Source: UBA2942 sp045127535 (lineage in GTDB: Bacteria > Bacillota > Clostridia > Lachnospirales > Lachnospiraceae). Taken from it: a DNA stretch of 64,000 bases. Where the stretch lies: NCBI GenBank assembly GCA_045127535.1, contig JBGVQN010000009.1:54786-118785 (forward strand). Direction: 5' to 3'. A program made the translations under genes and the position numbers. Of this stretch, positions 43,306 to 51,197 are shown piece by piece; position 1 is the stretch's first letter, and every line of letters starts with the position of its first letter. Below the pieces are notes generated by a model. It was not told where the DNA came from. It did not search any database and saw only the letters and a program-made list of their open reading frames with translations.

Positions 43306-44295
43306 ATGAATCAATGGCAGGAATGGATCAAGAAAAACGCAGCATTATTGCTTCACATTACAGTGGGAGTTACAGCAAGTATACTAGCAGCCATTCTATA
43401 CGAACAGCTGACCCCATGTCACCTATTCATCAACATAGTATTCATCATCATACTGCTTTACAGTGCAGTGAACTTCGTACTGACCCCTCAAAAGAAACAC
43501 TGGAAATGGAAGTGTTTTGTACTCATAGCTGTTATGATCGGAATGAACCGATTATATGAGTATCAGACGATCCTTGAGCTGTGTCCTTTTTTAGAGGATT
43601 ATTCACCAGCCGCATTAGGCAGCTGTGCCATACTGATCATCGTCAGTATCATCACTACGATCAAATTGCTGCAATATATAGATTGGAGTACTCTCCTAAC
43701 CCCAGACGAACCCCGGTCTCCCAATAAAACCAGAATAGATGGCAGATGGATCTTCATTTTCGTAGGTCTGATCCTTGTGATGACAATAGTAATGGTAGGA
43801 AGTGTCTGGGTCAGTAAGCATGATGGCGTCTCATACAAGGAAGTGCTAAAAGATGTTATAATACTTGTGGCTGTCATATATGCCGGCACCATGGGCATAC
43901 TGCTTTGTATCAAATATACAGGATCAAAAAACAAGACCAAGATGGTGGTAAAGCCTGTAAATGCAGAAAATCAAGCAGAAGAAGATCTGAATCCTGGAGC
44001 AATCAAAAGTCCCAATCCGGAATATGTCTATCCGGATGAAACAGATGAGGACTGGAAGGAAATCAAATCAGCTGCAAAAAGCAAGGTCATCGCAATTGTA
44101 AAATACTTATTTGTGGATCTGATCCTGGGATTTTTCCTGTCCATAGTCACCTATATGAAATTTATCCCGGAATTTCTTCTGGAAATATATGAACTGATAT
44201 TTGAAAATGAAGAGAGCGACGATACTGTAGAGGGTGAGACTGCAGCTGCGACAGCAGAAAGCGAACCATTGGCATTTCAGGAAACAGAAGAGTAA
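43306..44295 (+). CDS. Multi-pass membrane protein, unknown (gene 1 of a pair)
   Basis: A 329-residue protein with six N-terminal hydrophobic segments (about residues 15-33, 37-55, 62-78, 95-116, 148-170, 180-202). A charged cytoplasmic-like stretch (215-260) follows, then a further hydrophobic segment near 268-290 and an acidic tail (EESDDTVEGETAAATAESEP). No family is recognised. ATG 43306 follows AAGGAG at eight bases. It is 15 bp from the next gene and shares its terminator, so the two form one unit. Confidence 0.65.
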   Translation: MNQWQEWIKKNAALLLHITVGVTASILAAILYEQLTPCHLFINIVFIIILLYSAVNFVLTPQKKHWKWKCFVLIAVMIGMNRLYEYQTILELCPFLEDYSPAALGSCAILIIVSIITTIKLLQYIDWSTLLTPDEPRSPNKTRIDGRWIFIFVGLILVMTIVMVGSVWVSKHDGVSYKEVLKDVIILVAVIYAGTMGILLCIKYTGSKNKTKMVVKPVNAENQAEEDLNPGAIKSPNPEYVYPDETDEDWKEIKSAAKSKVIAIVKYLFVDLILGFFLSIVTYMKFIPEFLLEIYELIFENEESDDTVEGETAAATAESEPLAFQETEE

Positions 44296-44310
44296 GGGGG
44301 GAGGAATGGT

Positions 44311-45900
44311 ATGGCAGAAAAAAGCAAAAATACAAAACAGATAGATCATCAGAAAAAAGGCGGCAACGGAATCCGGGTTTTGAAAGTAGCTGCCCTGTAC
44401 TTTGCAATCATTTCTTTCATAGCCACCGCACAGGGATTAGAGGAATTTATATTTCATGATGGGATACAGGCCAGCATACTGTCATTTGCAATACAGGGAA
44501 CCCTTTTTGTTCTGAACCTGCGGCTCCCCAGTTATATTGGCAGACTGAAAAGAATGTACAGAGTGTGCCTGATTACCTTATATGCGGGAACTCTGTGTAC
44601 AAGCTCCATATTTTCATTCATTTACATTGCCAATTTTAACTATGAGTCTACAAGATATATCAATTCTGAAATTGATTTAAAAAACAGCTATCAGGCAGCT
44701 CTGACAGATGCAGATGAATATATTGAAGAGGGTATGAAGCTGACCCTGGATCTGATGGTTACATATGCAGGGGATCTGGTGGAACTGTCAGGAACAGGCA
44801 GCAAAACGCCGCTGGAATATTATGAAGAGATACTGGCAGGAAAGACACCAGCAGAACGTGAAGAATTCATGGCGTACGGCGAATACAAAACATTAACAGA
44901 CCTGCAAAACAGCAGCAATGAGCTGTGGATAGAGACAATTGATACGATCCTTGCAGATTTTGAAAAAAAGGCTGCTGATAAGGATGTTGAGGTTGCAAAA
45001 TACAACAGCATGTGTGAAAGAGATCCGGCCAATTCTGCGGCCTATGAGGCTGCCCGTGATGAGATGGAAGCAGAATACGAAGGGTTGCGAATCGAAAGCA
45101 GGACTTCTGTCATGAAAAGTCTGAAAGAAAAGATTGCCAATGGCAGCACCGATCTGATGAATGAGTTTCTGGCAGAAGCGTTAAAACCAAGCCCGGATGC
45201 AGATGTGCTGGAAAGCAAAATTGGAGAATTTGTTGAAGTTGTAGTAGATGGGGTGAACAGCAATGGTTCGGGTACTGCAGGGGCTGCTGTCAATGAAGAC
45301 GTTGCCTATTCTGATATCATTGATGCCACCCAGAAATTAAGGGCAGTGGTAGAGCAGTACATAGAGCTGGTAGAATTGACTGACAATACAGATGACAGTT
45401 TGTCAATCCAGGGATTAAAGGAAGAATTCTATGGCCGGGCAGATCTGGTACCAGATGCCGCAATAGGAAGCATGTCACAGGAAGAATTAGAGGAAAAAGG
45501 CAATGCATCCTTACTGGAAGCCAAAAATCTGTGGATCAGCGACTGGGATGCAAGGTACAAAAATCTGGAACGCCTGATTGGTTCCCTTCCGGTTTTCTCT
45601 GAAGAAGCACGAAACAGCGTATCAGAAAATGCAGTTGTGAATACAGAAATACTGGAAACATTTGATAAAGACCAGGTGGTAGAAGCGTTAAGCTTTACAT
45701 CCAGAGCCAATTTAGCAGAAGTCAGTGTAATGGAACGGGTATTTAGAAGTTTAAGCAAAGGACCCATCCGTACACCAGCGGTGGCTGCGCTGCTTCTGGC
45801 TTTTATGTGTGATTTGGCATCTTTGGCATCTGGTATATTTATTTATGGTATTACCAAGAAAGAGGATAAAAACGACTTACGTATTACTCCTGTGAAATAA
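44311..45900 (+). CDS. Membrane protein with large soluble domain, unknown (gene 2 of a pair)
   Basis: A 529-residue protein. Three hydrophobic segments near residues 26-46, 52-71 and 86-112 are followed by a large, mostly helical soluble domain of about 370 residues (rich in Glu, Asp and Ala, with coiled-coil-like stretches), and a final membrane segment near 488-510 (AALLLAFMCDLASLASGIFI). The soluble domain therefore sits between membrane anchors. The start follows AGGGGGGAGGAATGGT, an exceptionally strong ribosome site. No known family is recognised; sensing or envelope scaffolding are only guesses. Confidence 0.65.
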   Translation: MAEKSKNTKQIDHQKKGGNGIRVLKVAALYFAIISFIATAQGLEEFIFHDGIQASILSFAIQGTLFVLNLRLPSYIGRLKRMYRVCLITLYAGTLCTSSIFSFIYIANFNYESTRYINSEIDLKNSYQAALTDADEYIEEGMKLTLDLMVTYAGDLVELSGTGSKTPLEYYEEILAGKTPAEREEFMAYGEYKTLTDLQNSSNELWIETIDTILADFEKKAADKDVEVAKYNSMCERDPANSAAYEAARDEMEAEYEGLRIESRTSVMKSLKEKIANGSTDLMNEFLAEALKPSPDADVLESKIGEFVEVVVDGVNSNGSGTAGAAVNEDVAYSDIIDATQKLRAVVEQYIELVELTDNTDDSLSIQGLKEEFYGRADLVPDAAIGSMSQEELEEKGNASLLEAKNLWISDWDARYKNLERLIGSLPVFSEEARNSVSENAVVNTEILETFDKDQVVEALSFTSRANLAEVSVMERVFRSLSKGPIRTPAVAALLLAFMCDLASLASGIFIYGITKKEDKNDLRITPVK

Positions 45901-45926
45901 AAAGTTTTCATAGCAGCTGTGTGACC

Positions 45927-45983
45927 AACTGCGTCACTAACTTTGTCACCATCAAGTGGCGAAGCTGGTGACGCAGTTTTTTT
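45927..45983 (+). terminator. Intrinsic terminator of the membrane pair
   Basis: Stem AACTGCGTCAC (45927-45937) with GTGACGCAGTT (45968-45978), a 30-base loop that can itself pair, and seven T residues. Confidence 0.85.
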
Positions 45984-46148
45984 GATTGCAGCCAATATGC
46001 TTTGCGGGCATCATGCAGGTAACCACCGCGTGATCTACTAATTCAATTGAAAAGCATACATATATCCAGTCATGAACCTCTTCCCTTGCGCATAAATTAT
46101 AATAGTATGCCCCGCAGTCTTTACTTCTGCCCGGCAAAAGGAGGAACT

Positions 46149-46469
46149 ATGAATCCAAAATCACTCACGCAATATTCCGGCTCCAATCTCATCATCCACC
46201 TGCCATCCGAACTGGATGAAAATACCTGCCCACAGATCACCAGCGAACTGAAATCCCGTATGGCCAACCGCCATCCCACAGCCATCATATTTGACTTCAC
46301 CAATACCATTTTCATGGACAGTGCTGCCATTGGTATGCTTCTTGCCCGCTATAAGGAGTTATCTCTCACTGGGACTGCCATCTGCCTGACCGGAGAGCGT
46401 GACCGCATTCAGAGAATCCTCCGTATGTCCGGCATATACACCATTATAAAACACATAGACAGGCCTTGA
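46149..46469 (+). CDS. spoIIAA: Anti-sigma F factor antagonist
   Basis: A 106-residue STAS-domain protein. When unphosphorylated it binds SpoIIAB and releases sigma F in the forespore. The phosphorylation site lies in FMDSAAIGMLLARYK (Ser near residue 57), and the C-terminal GERDRIQRILRMSGI fits the family. ATG 46149 follows AGGAGG. It heads the spoIIA operon. Its coding strand is notably C-rich compared with the neighbouring genes. Confidence 0.95.
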   Translation: MNPKSLTQYSGSNLIIHLPSELDENTCPQITSELKSRMANRHPTAIIFDFTNTIFMDSAAIGMLLARYKELSLTGTAICLTGERDRIQRILRMSGIYTIIKHIDRP

Positions 46470-46515
46470 AGCAGTGCCAGATACATTGCCAAAAACCCAG
46501 CAGAAAGGACGCAAA

Positions 46516-47046
46516 ATGAACGAGCAAATGCAATTGCAAATCCAAAGCGACTGCCGAAACGTCTCTTTTGCCAGAGTCGTAGTAGCAGCATTTATATCCA
46601 GACTGGATCCTACCATTGAGGAATTAGAAGACGTAAAAACGGCTGTCTCCGAAGCTGTCACCAATGCCATCATCCATGGCTACCGTGACCAGCCAGGTAT
46701 TGTAACCATTACCTGCCGGATTACAGAGCAGCAGCCGGTGCAGCAGGCTTTAAAAACACAGACAAGCATGCCCACCCAGAAGTCCCTGCAGTATGACATT
46801 GCGCCACAGACAAGAACGGCGCAAACTCCATCCCCGGAAATCACCATTAGCATTCAGGATACCGGCATCGGCATTCCCGATATCAAACAGGCTATGGAAC
46901 CGATGTACACAGGCCGTCCAGACCTGGAACGTTCCGGTATGGGCTTTTCTTTCATGGAAGCCTTTATGGACAACCTGCAGGTAGAGTCTGCCCTGGGAAA
47001 AGGCACCACTGTCACTATGAAAAAATCATTCAGAAAGGAAGCATAA
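46516..47046 (+). CDS. spoIIAB: Anti-sigma F factor (serine kinase)
   Basis: A 176-residue GHKL-type kinase that sequesters sigma F and phosphorylates SpoIIAA. The N box is SEAVTNAIIHGY, the G1 box is IQDTGIGIPDI and the G2 region is RSGMGFSFMEAFMD. B. subtilis SpoIIAB has about 146 residues; the extra length here is a linker near residues 73-112 (VQQALKTQTSMPTQKSL and on), inserted between beta strands. ATG 46516 follows AAAGGA. Its coding strand is C-rich like spoIIAA. Confidence 0.95.
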   Translation: MNEQMQLQIQSDCRNVSFARVVVAAFISRLDPTIEELEDVKTAVSEAVTNAIIHGYRDQPGIVTITCRITEQQPVQQALKTQTSMPTQKSLQYDIAPQTRTAQTPSPEITISIQDTGIGIPDIKQAMEPMYTGRPDLERSGMGFSFMEAFMDNLQVESALGKGTTVTMKKSFRKEA

Positions 47047-47053
47047 CTGCATT

Positions 47054-47773
47054 ATGGATAATCGTCTGCTGTTGATAGAACAGGCTCAGGCGGGAGATAA
47101 GGCTGCAAGGGAATTGGTGGTCAGCACGAATTTAGGGCTGGTTTGGAGCATTGTCAAACGATTCACCGGCAGGGGATACGATGCAGAGGATTTGTTTCAG
47201 TTAGGGTGCATAGGATTGATCAAGGCTGTAGACCGGTTTGACAACAGCTTTGGAGTACAGTTTTCTACATATGCGGTTCCTATGATCACAGGAGAGATCA
47301 AGCGCTTTCTGCGGGACGACGGCATGGTTAAGGTCAGCCGCTCCATGAAAGAGCTGTCTTTTGCTGCAAAAAAAAAGGTAGAGGAATTTCAAAGTAAAGA
47401 GGGCAGAGACCCTACTATAGAGGAACTTTCCGCTCTGGTAGGGGTTTCAAGGGAAGAACTGGCAGCAGCCATGGAATCAGGGGCTGAGGTAGAAAGCCTG
47501 CAGCAGGTGATTTATCAGGGAGAGGGACAGGCGATTACCAGAATGGATCATTTAGAACAGGAGCGTGACGAGCAGGCAGAGCTGGTAGACCGTATGACCG
47601 TGTACCAGCTGGTAGAGGAATTGGAGGAAAATGAGCAGAAGCTGATCATCCTGCGCTTTTTCCTGGACCAGACTCAGAACCAGATCGCAGCTACCCTTGG
47701 AATCTCCCAGGTACAAGTCAGCCGTATGGAAAAAAGAATATTGAAAAAAATGCGGGAAAAAATCACTACATAA
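47054..47773 (+). CDS. sigF: Sporulation sigma factor F
   Basis: A 239-residue sigma-70 family factor, the first forespore-specific sigma. Region 2 reads GLVWSIVKRFTGRGYDAEDL and IGLIKAVDRFDNSFGVQFST; region 3 has VKVSRSMKELSFAAKK; region 4 is LRFFLDQTQNQIAATLGISQ and VQVSRMEKRILKKM. The position after spoIIAB fixes the identity. Base use is G/A-rich as in the surrounding genes, unlike its two operon partners. Confidence 0.96.
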   Translation: MDNRLLLIEQAQAGDKAARELVVSTNLGLVWSIVKRFTGRGYDAEDLFQLGCIGLIKAVDRFDNSFGVQFSTYAVPMITGEIKRFLRDDGMVKVSRSMKELSFAAKKKVEEFQSKEGRDPTIEELSALVGVSREELAAAMESGAEVESLQQVIYQGEGQAITRMDHLEQERDEQAELVDRMTVYQLVEELEENEQKLIILRFFLDQTQNQIAATLGISQVQVSRMEKRILKKMREKITT

Positions 47774-47997
47774 AGAATGAAAAGCAGCTGAATCAAATCC
47801 AGAAATTTCCAGCATACAAAATTTGTATTGGATAACACTATCTACAAAGAGTTCCAGTAATCATACTGGAATGGGCACCAGAAAATGCCGGAAGATCTGA
47901 AACGGAACTTTTTATAAAAAGTTCAGCAGGAGTGCTGGCAAATGATTTGGAAAAGCAATACATGCGTTTTCCTATATAGGTGCAGATTGGAGACACT

Positions 47998-48189
47998 ATG
48001 AGCAAACCTATGATTCGAACTGGATTGATAATTGCGTTGATTACAGTTATGATGCTGTGTGCATGGTACTTTCTGCAAAGCGGCAAAAAGGCAGTCTACA
48101 CAGATGCAGTTCTGGTGCAGAACAATGCTCAGGTAGCAGAGGAAACCAAAGATTGTTTTCTGCTGCAGGAGGATGATACTTCTATATGA
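47998..48189 (+). CDS. Small single-pass membrane protein ahead of spoVAA
   Basis: A 63-residue protein with one hydrophobic segment near residues 6-26 (MIRTGLIIALITVMMLCAWY) and an acidic outer part. ATG 47998 follows TTGGAGA. Its stop overlaps the spoVAA start (ATGA), so it is the first gene of the spoVA unit. No family is recognised. The preceding gap (47774-47997) holds two hairpins (TTCCAGT/ACTGGAA, GAACTTTTT/AAAAAGTTC) and no clear sigma-G promoter that I would defend. Confidence 0.6.
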   Translation: MSKPMIRTGLIIALITVMMLCAWYFLQSGKKAVYTDAVLVQNNAQVAEETKDCFLLQEDDTSI

Positions 48190-48806
48190 GTGAAACATTA
48201 TATTTGAAACTGGAGCAAAATCCACAAGTGACCGCAGATTCTGTCCATATTTCAGACATCAGCGAAACCTGGTGCAAGGATAAGCACATCTTAGCCGAGT
48301 GCAGGGCAGTAAAGGTAAAAAATCTGAATCCAGGTCCCAAAAGCAGAACCATTTACTCTGCAATGGAGCTTGTACAGATGATTCAGGAGTCAGTGGAGGA
48401 TGTAGAGGTAACGGTGCTTGGAGAGCAGGATATCATTATTTCCCGCCATCCCGGTGAACAATGCAATCCAGTGTGGGAGTGGTGCAAGACCATTGGCATA
48501 TCCCTGGTGATCTTTTTTGGCTCTGCCTTTGCCATTATGACCTTTAACAATGACGTAGGGGTAAAAGACGTATTTGACGAGCTGCATGTATGGGTAATGG
48601 GCAGCGCATCAGAAGGCTTGTCTGCTCTGGAAATATCGTATACAGTAGGACTTGCAGTGGGGATCCTGGTGTTTTATAACCATTTCCGTAAAAAGACCAG
48701 AATTTCCGATCCTACCCCTCTGGAAGTGGAGATGCGACAGTATGAAACAGACGTCAATACTGCCATCATTCAGGAGGATTCCAGATTAAAGAAGTCAGGC
48801 AGTTGA
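48186..48806 (+). CDS. spoVAA: Stage V sporulation protein AA
   Basis: A 206-residue protein of the SpoVAA family, part of the channel that moves dipicolinic acid into the developing spore and out on germination. The N-terminal domain (LYLKLEQNPQVTADSVHISD) is soluble. Two membrane segments follow near residues 100-118 (ISLVIFFGSAFAIMTFNNDV) and 150-170 (TVGLAVGILVFYNHF). Spacing and order ahead of spoVAB support it. Confidence 0.9.
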   Translation: MSETLYLKLEQNPQVTADSVHISDISETWCKDKHILAECRAVKVKNLNPGPKSRTIYSAMELVQMIQESVEDVEVTVLGEQDIIISRHPGEQCNPVWEWCKTIGISLVIFFGSAFAIMTFNNDVGVKDVFDELHVWVMGSASEGLSALEISYTVGLAVGILVFYNHFRKKTRISDPTPLEVEMRQYETDVNTAIIQEDSRLKKSGS

Positions 48807-49092
48807 TGTGAGTCTGCCACACCTATTGTAAAGTAAGAAAATGTTCTGAAAAATCAGCTTTGTATCGAAAAAACTGATAGGGCACAAGCTTGAATGCAGA
48901 ACATCTATCCCAAAATAGGGATTCAATGAGGATAGAAGGAACAATATCAGTTGGCATTTGATCAAACGATATACAGCAGGCTCAAATGAAAGGATCATGC
49001 AATTGTGACTTACACACAGATGAGTGTAATGGTAATGAACAAGCAGATATTAAAAAACAGATACTTAAGTCTATATACAAAGGGGAGTGCAT

Positions 49093-49509
49093 ATGCGGTG
49101 GATAATACTTTGGCTGATAGGGGTGTCATCTGGACTGGTAACTTCTGCCGGTGTGTTTGCACTGATTACGGTAATTGGCATCATTCCAAGACTGGCAGGT
49201 AAGAGCCGGACAGCTTCACGTGTCCGTATTTATGAATGGGCCATCATTTTAGGCGGCGTACTTGGAAACCTGCAGTATCTTCTGGGTACGAAGCTTCCTG
49301 TGGGACAGGTGGGTCTTGGGATGTTTGGATTGGGATGCGGCATCTTTGTCAGCTGTCTGGTCATGTCTCTGGCAGAGACATTGGATGTATTCCCGATCAT
49401 GATCCGCCGAACCAGAATGAAGGTGGGACTGCCCTGGCTGGTGCTTGCATTTGCTTTGGGCAAAAGTGTAGGGGCATTTCTGTTTTTCTGGTATGGATGG
49501 CATGTGTAG
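49093..49509 (+). CDS. spoVAB: Stage V sporulation protein AB
   Basis: A 138-residue membrane protein with four to five hydrophobic segments, matching SpoVAB: SSGLVTSAGVFALITVIGII, EWAIILGGVLGNLQYLLG, GLGMFGLGCGIFVSCLVMSL and a glycine-rich end (LGKSVGAFLFFWYGW). ATG 49093 follows AGGGGAG. The 286 bp between spoVAA and spoVAB contain no gene, which is unusual for this operon; a possible start region for a separate transcript lies there. Confidence 0.9.
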   Translation: MRWIILWLIGVSSGLVTSAGVFALITVIGIIPRLAGKSRTASRVRIYEWAIILGGVLGNLQYLLGTKLPVGQVGLGMFGLGCGIFVSCLVMSLAETLDVFPIMIRRTRMKVGLPWLVLAFALGKSVGAFLFFWYGWHV

Positions 49510-49547
49510 GCTGGTCTGATTAATAGATTAAGGTGATTTAAGAATCA

Positions 49548-49594
49548 GACACTTCACAAAGCGTCCAGTAACGTGTTTTTCGTAATTGTCTATA
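49548..49594. repeat. Right-half remnant of the palindromic repeat
   Basis: CACTTCACAAAGCGTCC and TTTTTCGTAATTGTCTA match the right arm and end of the full copies. The left half is missing. It lies between spoVAB and spoVAC. Confidence 0.6.
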
Positions 49595-49623
49595 AAAAAT
49601 AATATAATGAGAGGAGACACAGT

Positions 49624-50094
49624 ATGAATCAGCAGGAAAGCAAGCAGAAGCTTGCAGAAGAATACAACGCTTACATCAAAGCAGTCACACCCACATTCAG
49701 TACAGCCAAAAATATGTTTCGGGCTTTCTGGACAGGCGGTGTGGTCTGTGTCATTGGGCAGGCACTGAACAACCTGTTTACAGGCATGGGGCTGGAGAAA
49801 AAGGATGCGTCTGCCTGGACATTGCTGGTGCTGATCTTTGTGGCCATTGTACTGACTGGCTTTAATCTGTTCAGCAAGATTGCAAAGTATGCAGGTGCAG
49901 GCGTATTGGTGCCCATTACTGGTTTTGCCAATGGTGTGGCTTCCCCTGCCATAGAGTATAAGAAAGAGGGATGGGTGTTTGGCGTAGGCTGCAAGATCTT
50001 TACCATTGCAGGGCCGGTGATCTTGTATGGAATCATTACCAGCTGGGTGTTGGGGGTGATCTGTTGGGTGTTGCAGATGATGGGAGTGGCGTGA
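49624..50094 (+). CDS. spoVAC: Stage V sporulation protein AC
   Basis: A 156-residue SpoVAC, the mechanosensitive-channel-like membrane subunit of the dipicolinate system. It shows the family opening (YNAYIKAVTPTFSTAKNMF), the segment AFWTGGVVCVIGQALNNL, and the late block PITGFANGVASPAIEYKKEG. About five hydrophobic segments are present. The next expected gene, spoVAD, is not adjacent; it is 11.8 kb downstream. Confidence 0.95.
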   Translation: MNQQESKQKLAEEYNAYIKAVTPTFSTAKNMFRAFWTGGVVCVIGQALNNLFTGMGLEKKDASAWTLLVLIFVAIVLTGFNLFSKIAKYAGAGVLVPITGFANGVASPAIEYKKEGWVFGVGCKIFTIAGPVILYGIITSWVLGVICWVLQMMGVA

Positions 50095-50159
50095 GGCTAC
50101 TCCTGTTTGCGTTTGCTGGTACATTTTTGGGGCATTATACAGCATAAATACAAAACAAA

Positions 50160-50288
50160 ATGGCTCAAAAATATAAAATAAAACACATCAAAAAACCGGA
50201 TTTGCTGATGGTAATTACTGGTGGCAATATGGCATATACGAGACCGGATGGTGTGAAGATCATACCAATCGGGTGTCTGAAAGACTAG
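50160..50288 (+). pseudogene. C-terminal gene remnant (42 codons)
   Basis: The frame ends in a protein-like block: DLLMVITGGNMAYTRPDGVK, then IIPIGCLKD and a stop. I recall similar C-termini in AAA-type ATPases of the DUF4143 sort, but this is weak. No start or ribosome site of its own is evident, so it is likely the tail of a deleted gene. Confidence 0.4.
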
Positions 50289-50338
50289 TAACAGGACAGA
50301 GGGAACTGGGTAAAATACGGAAAATGTGAAAAATGCAG

Positions 50339-50398
50339 AAAAAGTCGCTCATCTTTTTGTGATATACTTCAAAAAGTCGCTCATTTTTTTGTATATTG
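50339..50398. repeat. Tandem direct repeat, two units of about 32 bp
   Basis: AAAAAGTCGCTCAT followed by a T-rich stretch and GTATAT occurs at 50339 and again at 50371. It lies in the decayed region before a hairpin element. Confidence 0.6.
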
Positions 50399-50401
50399 TA
50401 T

Positions 50402-50509
50402 AGGTAATTGCGGAACGGTATTCCATATCAGATTTGAGAAGTATTTGTAAGAAAATATTTTCTTACAGATACTTCTCAAAGCGTCCGTTCAGATGTTTCG
50501 TAATTACCT
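50402..50509. repeat. Minimal palindromic element, 108 bp
   Basis: Ends AGGTAATTGCGGAAC and TTTCGTAATTACCT. The middle is an almost perfect hairpin, TTTGAGAAGTATTTGTAAGA with its complement. It is the same arm pair as copy D but without the inner hairpin and core module, so it shows the simple form of the family. Confidence 0.8.
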
Positions 50510-50537
50510 AATATTGTATAAAGAAGGGAGTGTGCGT

Positions 50538-50606
50538 ATGGGCGAAATATATTTAAAACGTAAAGTGAATACGTTTTTGCTGAAGGATTATTTGAATGAA
50601 CCATAA
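50538..50606 (+). pseudogene. N-terminal gene remnant (22 codons)
   Basis: After GAAGGGAG, ATG opens MGEIYLKRKVNTFLLKDYLN and meets TAA. The opening resembles the N-terminus of DUF4143-type ATPases. It appears to be a promoter-proximal stump with the rest deleted. Protein-like fragments continue out of frame to about 50720. Confidence 0.4.
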
Positions 50607-50853
50607 CTGCCTACAAGCCGTAGGCTGTATGAGATTGTATCTGTTAGCGGTTGCAGTTTTTATGAAAGACATGGCTTGCATAGAGCAGAAATGGCTGGTG
50701 GAGCTTGGCAAAAATGAATGATGTGCAGAAAAAATATAGATAAATGGTATTTTTTACAAAATTGTGCTATAATGAAAAAGGGTCATATATGAGCTATTTT
50801 GGTTCAAAAAGCAAAAAAAGGATAATATATTATCCTTATCAGCAGGAGGAAAT

Positions 50854-50937
50854 ATGTTTGAGCAGCTGAAATTTCCTAGTGAAATTGCAAAAGATGTTGC
50901 TGTAAAAGAAAAAAATGTCCATTTTAAAAAGATATAA
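50854..50937 (+). pseudogene. Truncated XRE/HipB-like regulator start (27 codons)
   Basis: AGGAGG precedes ATG of a frame MFEQLKFPSEIAKDVAVKEK that stops after 27 codons. The opening is like that of HipB-type helix-turn-helix antitoxins (FPSEIA...REKN), but the helix-turn-helix itself is missing. A TATAAT lies about 90 bp upstream. Confidence 0.4.
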
Positions 50938-51013
50938 AAATTTGTAGAGAACATAGGATCGTATTGATTGAAATGGAATCAATGAACCGACTAAAAAATG
51001 ATTTAAAAATGTT

Positions 51014-51042
51014 TTGACAAAAAATCCGTAAGATGCTATATT
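51014..51042 (+). promoter_or_regulatory. Sigma-A promoter of pnuC
   Basis: TTGACA at 51014-51019, exactly 17 bases, TATATT at 51037-51042. Confidence 0.8.
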
Positions 51043-51048
51043 GTTTTT

Positions 51049-51141
51049 AGTTCAATAAGAGTCTGCCACCGGGTAGAAGATGCCAAAAGCATCCGTAAAC
51101 GTATCGTTAGGTCTGAGAAGATACGTTACGGATGCTTTTTT
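51049..51141 (+). promoter_or_regulatory. Attenuator/riboswitch-like leader of pnuC
   Basis: A strong terminator is formed by AGCATCCGTAAACGTATC (51088-51105) with GATACGTTACGGATGCT (51120-51136) and a T-run to 51141. A competing hairpin GATGC-CAAAA-GCATC (51079-51093) uses part of the same left strand. The 35-40 bases before it could be a very small ligand-binding domain. I cannot assign a known riboswitch class. Confidence 0.6.
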
Positions 51142-51197
51142 AGAGAAATCCTGCCAGGAGCGCTGCATGAAATATATTTCAGGAGTTGGAGGTAATT

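Noticed and set aside
46030..46100. Sigma-H or Spo0A sites ahead of spoIIAA
   Set aside because: A TATAAT and a TTCAATTGAA palindrome exist, but no convincing -35 or 0A box; not enough to call.
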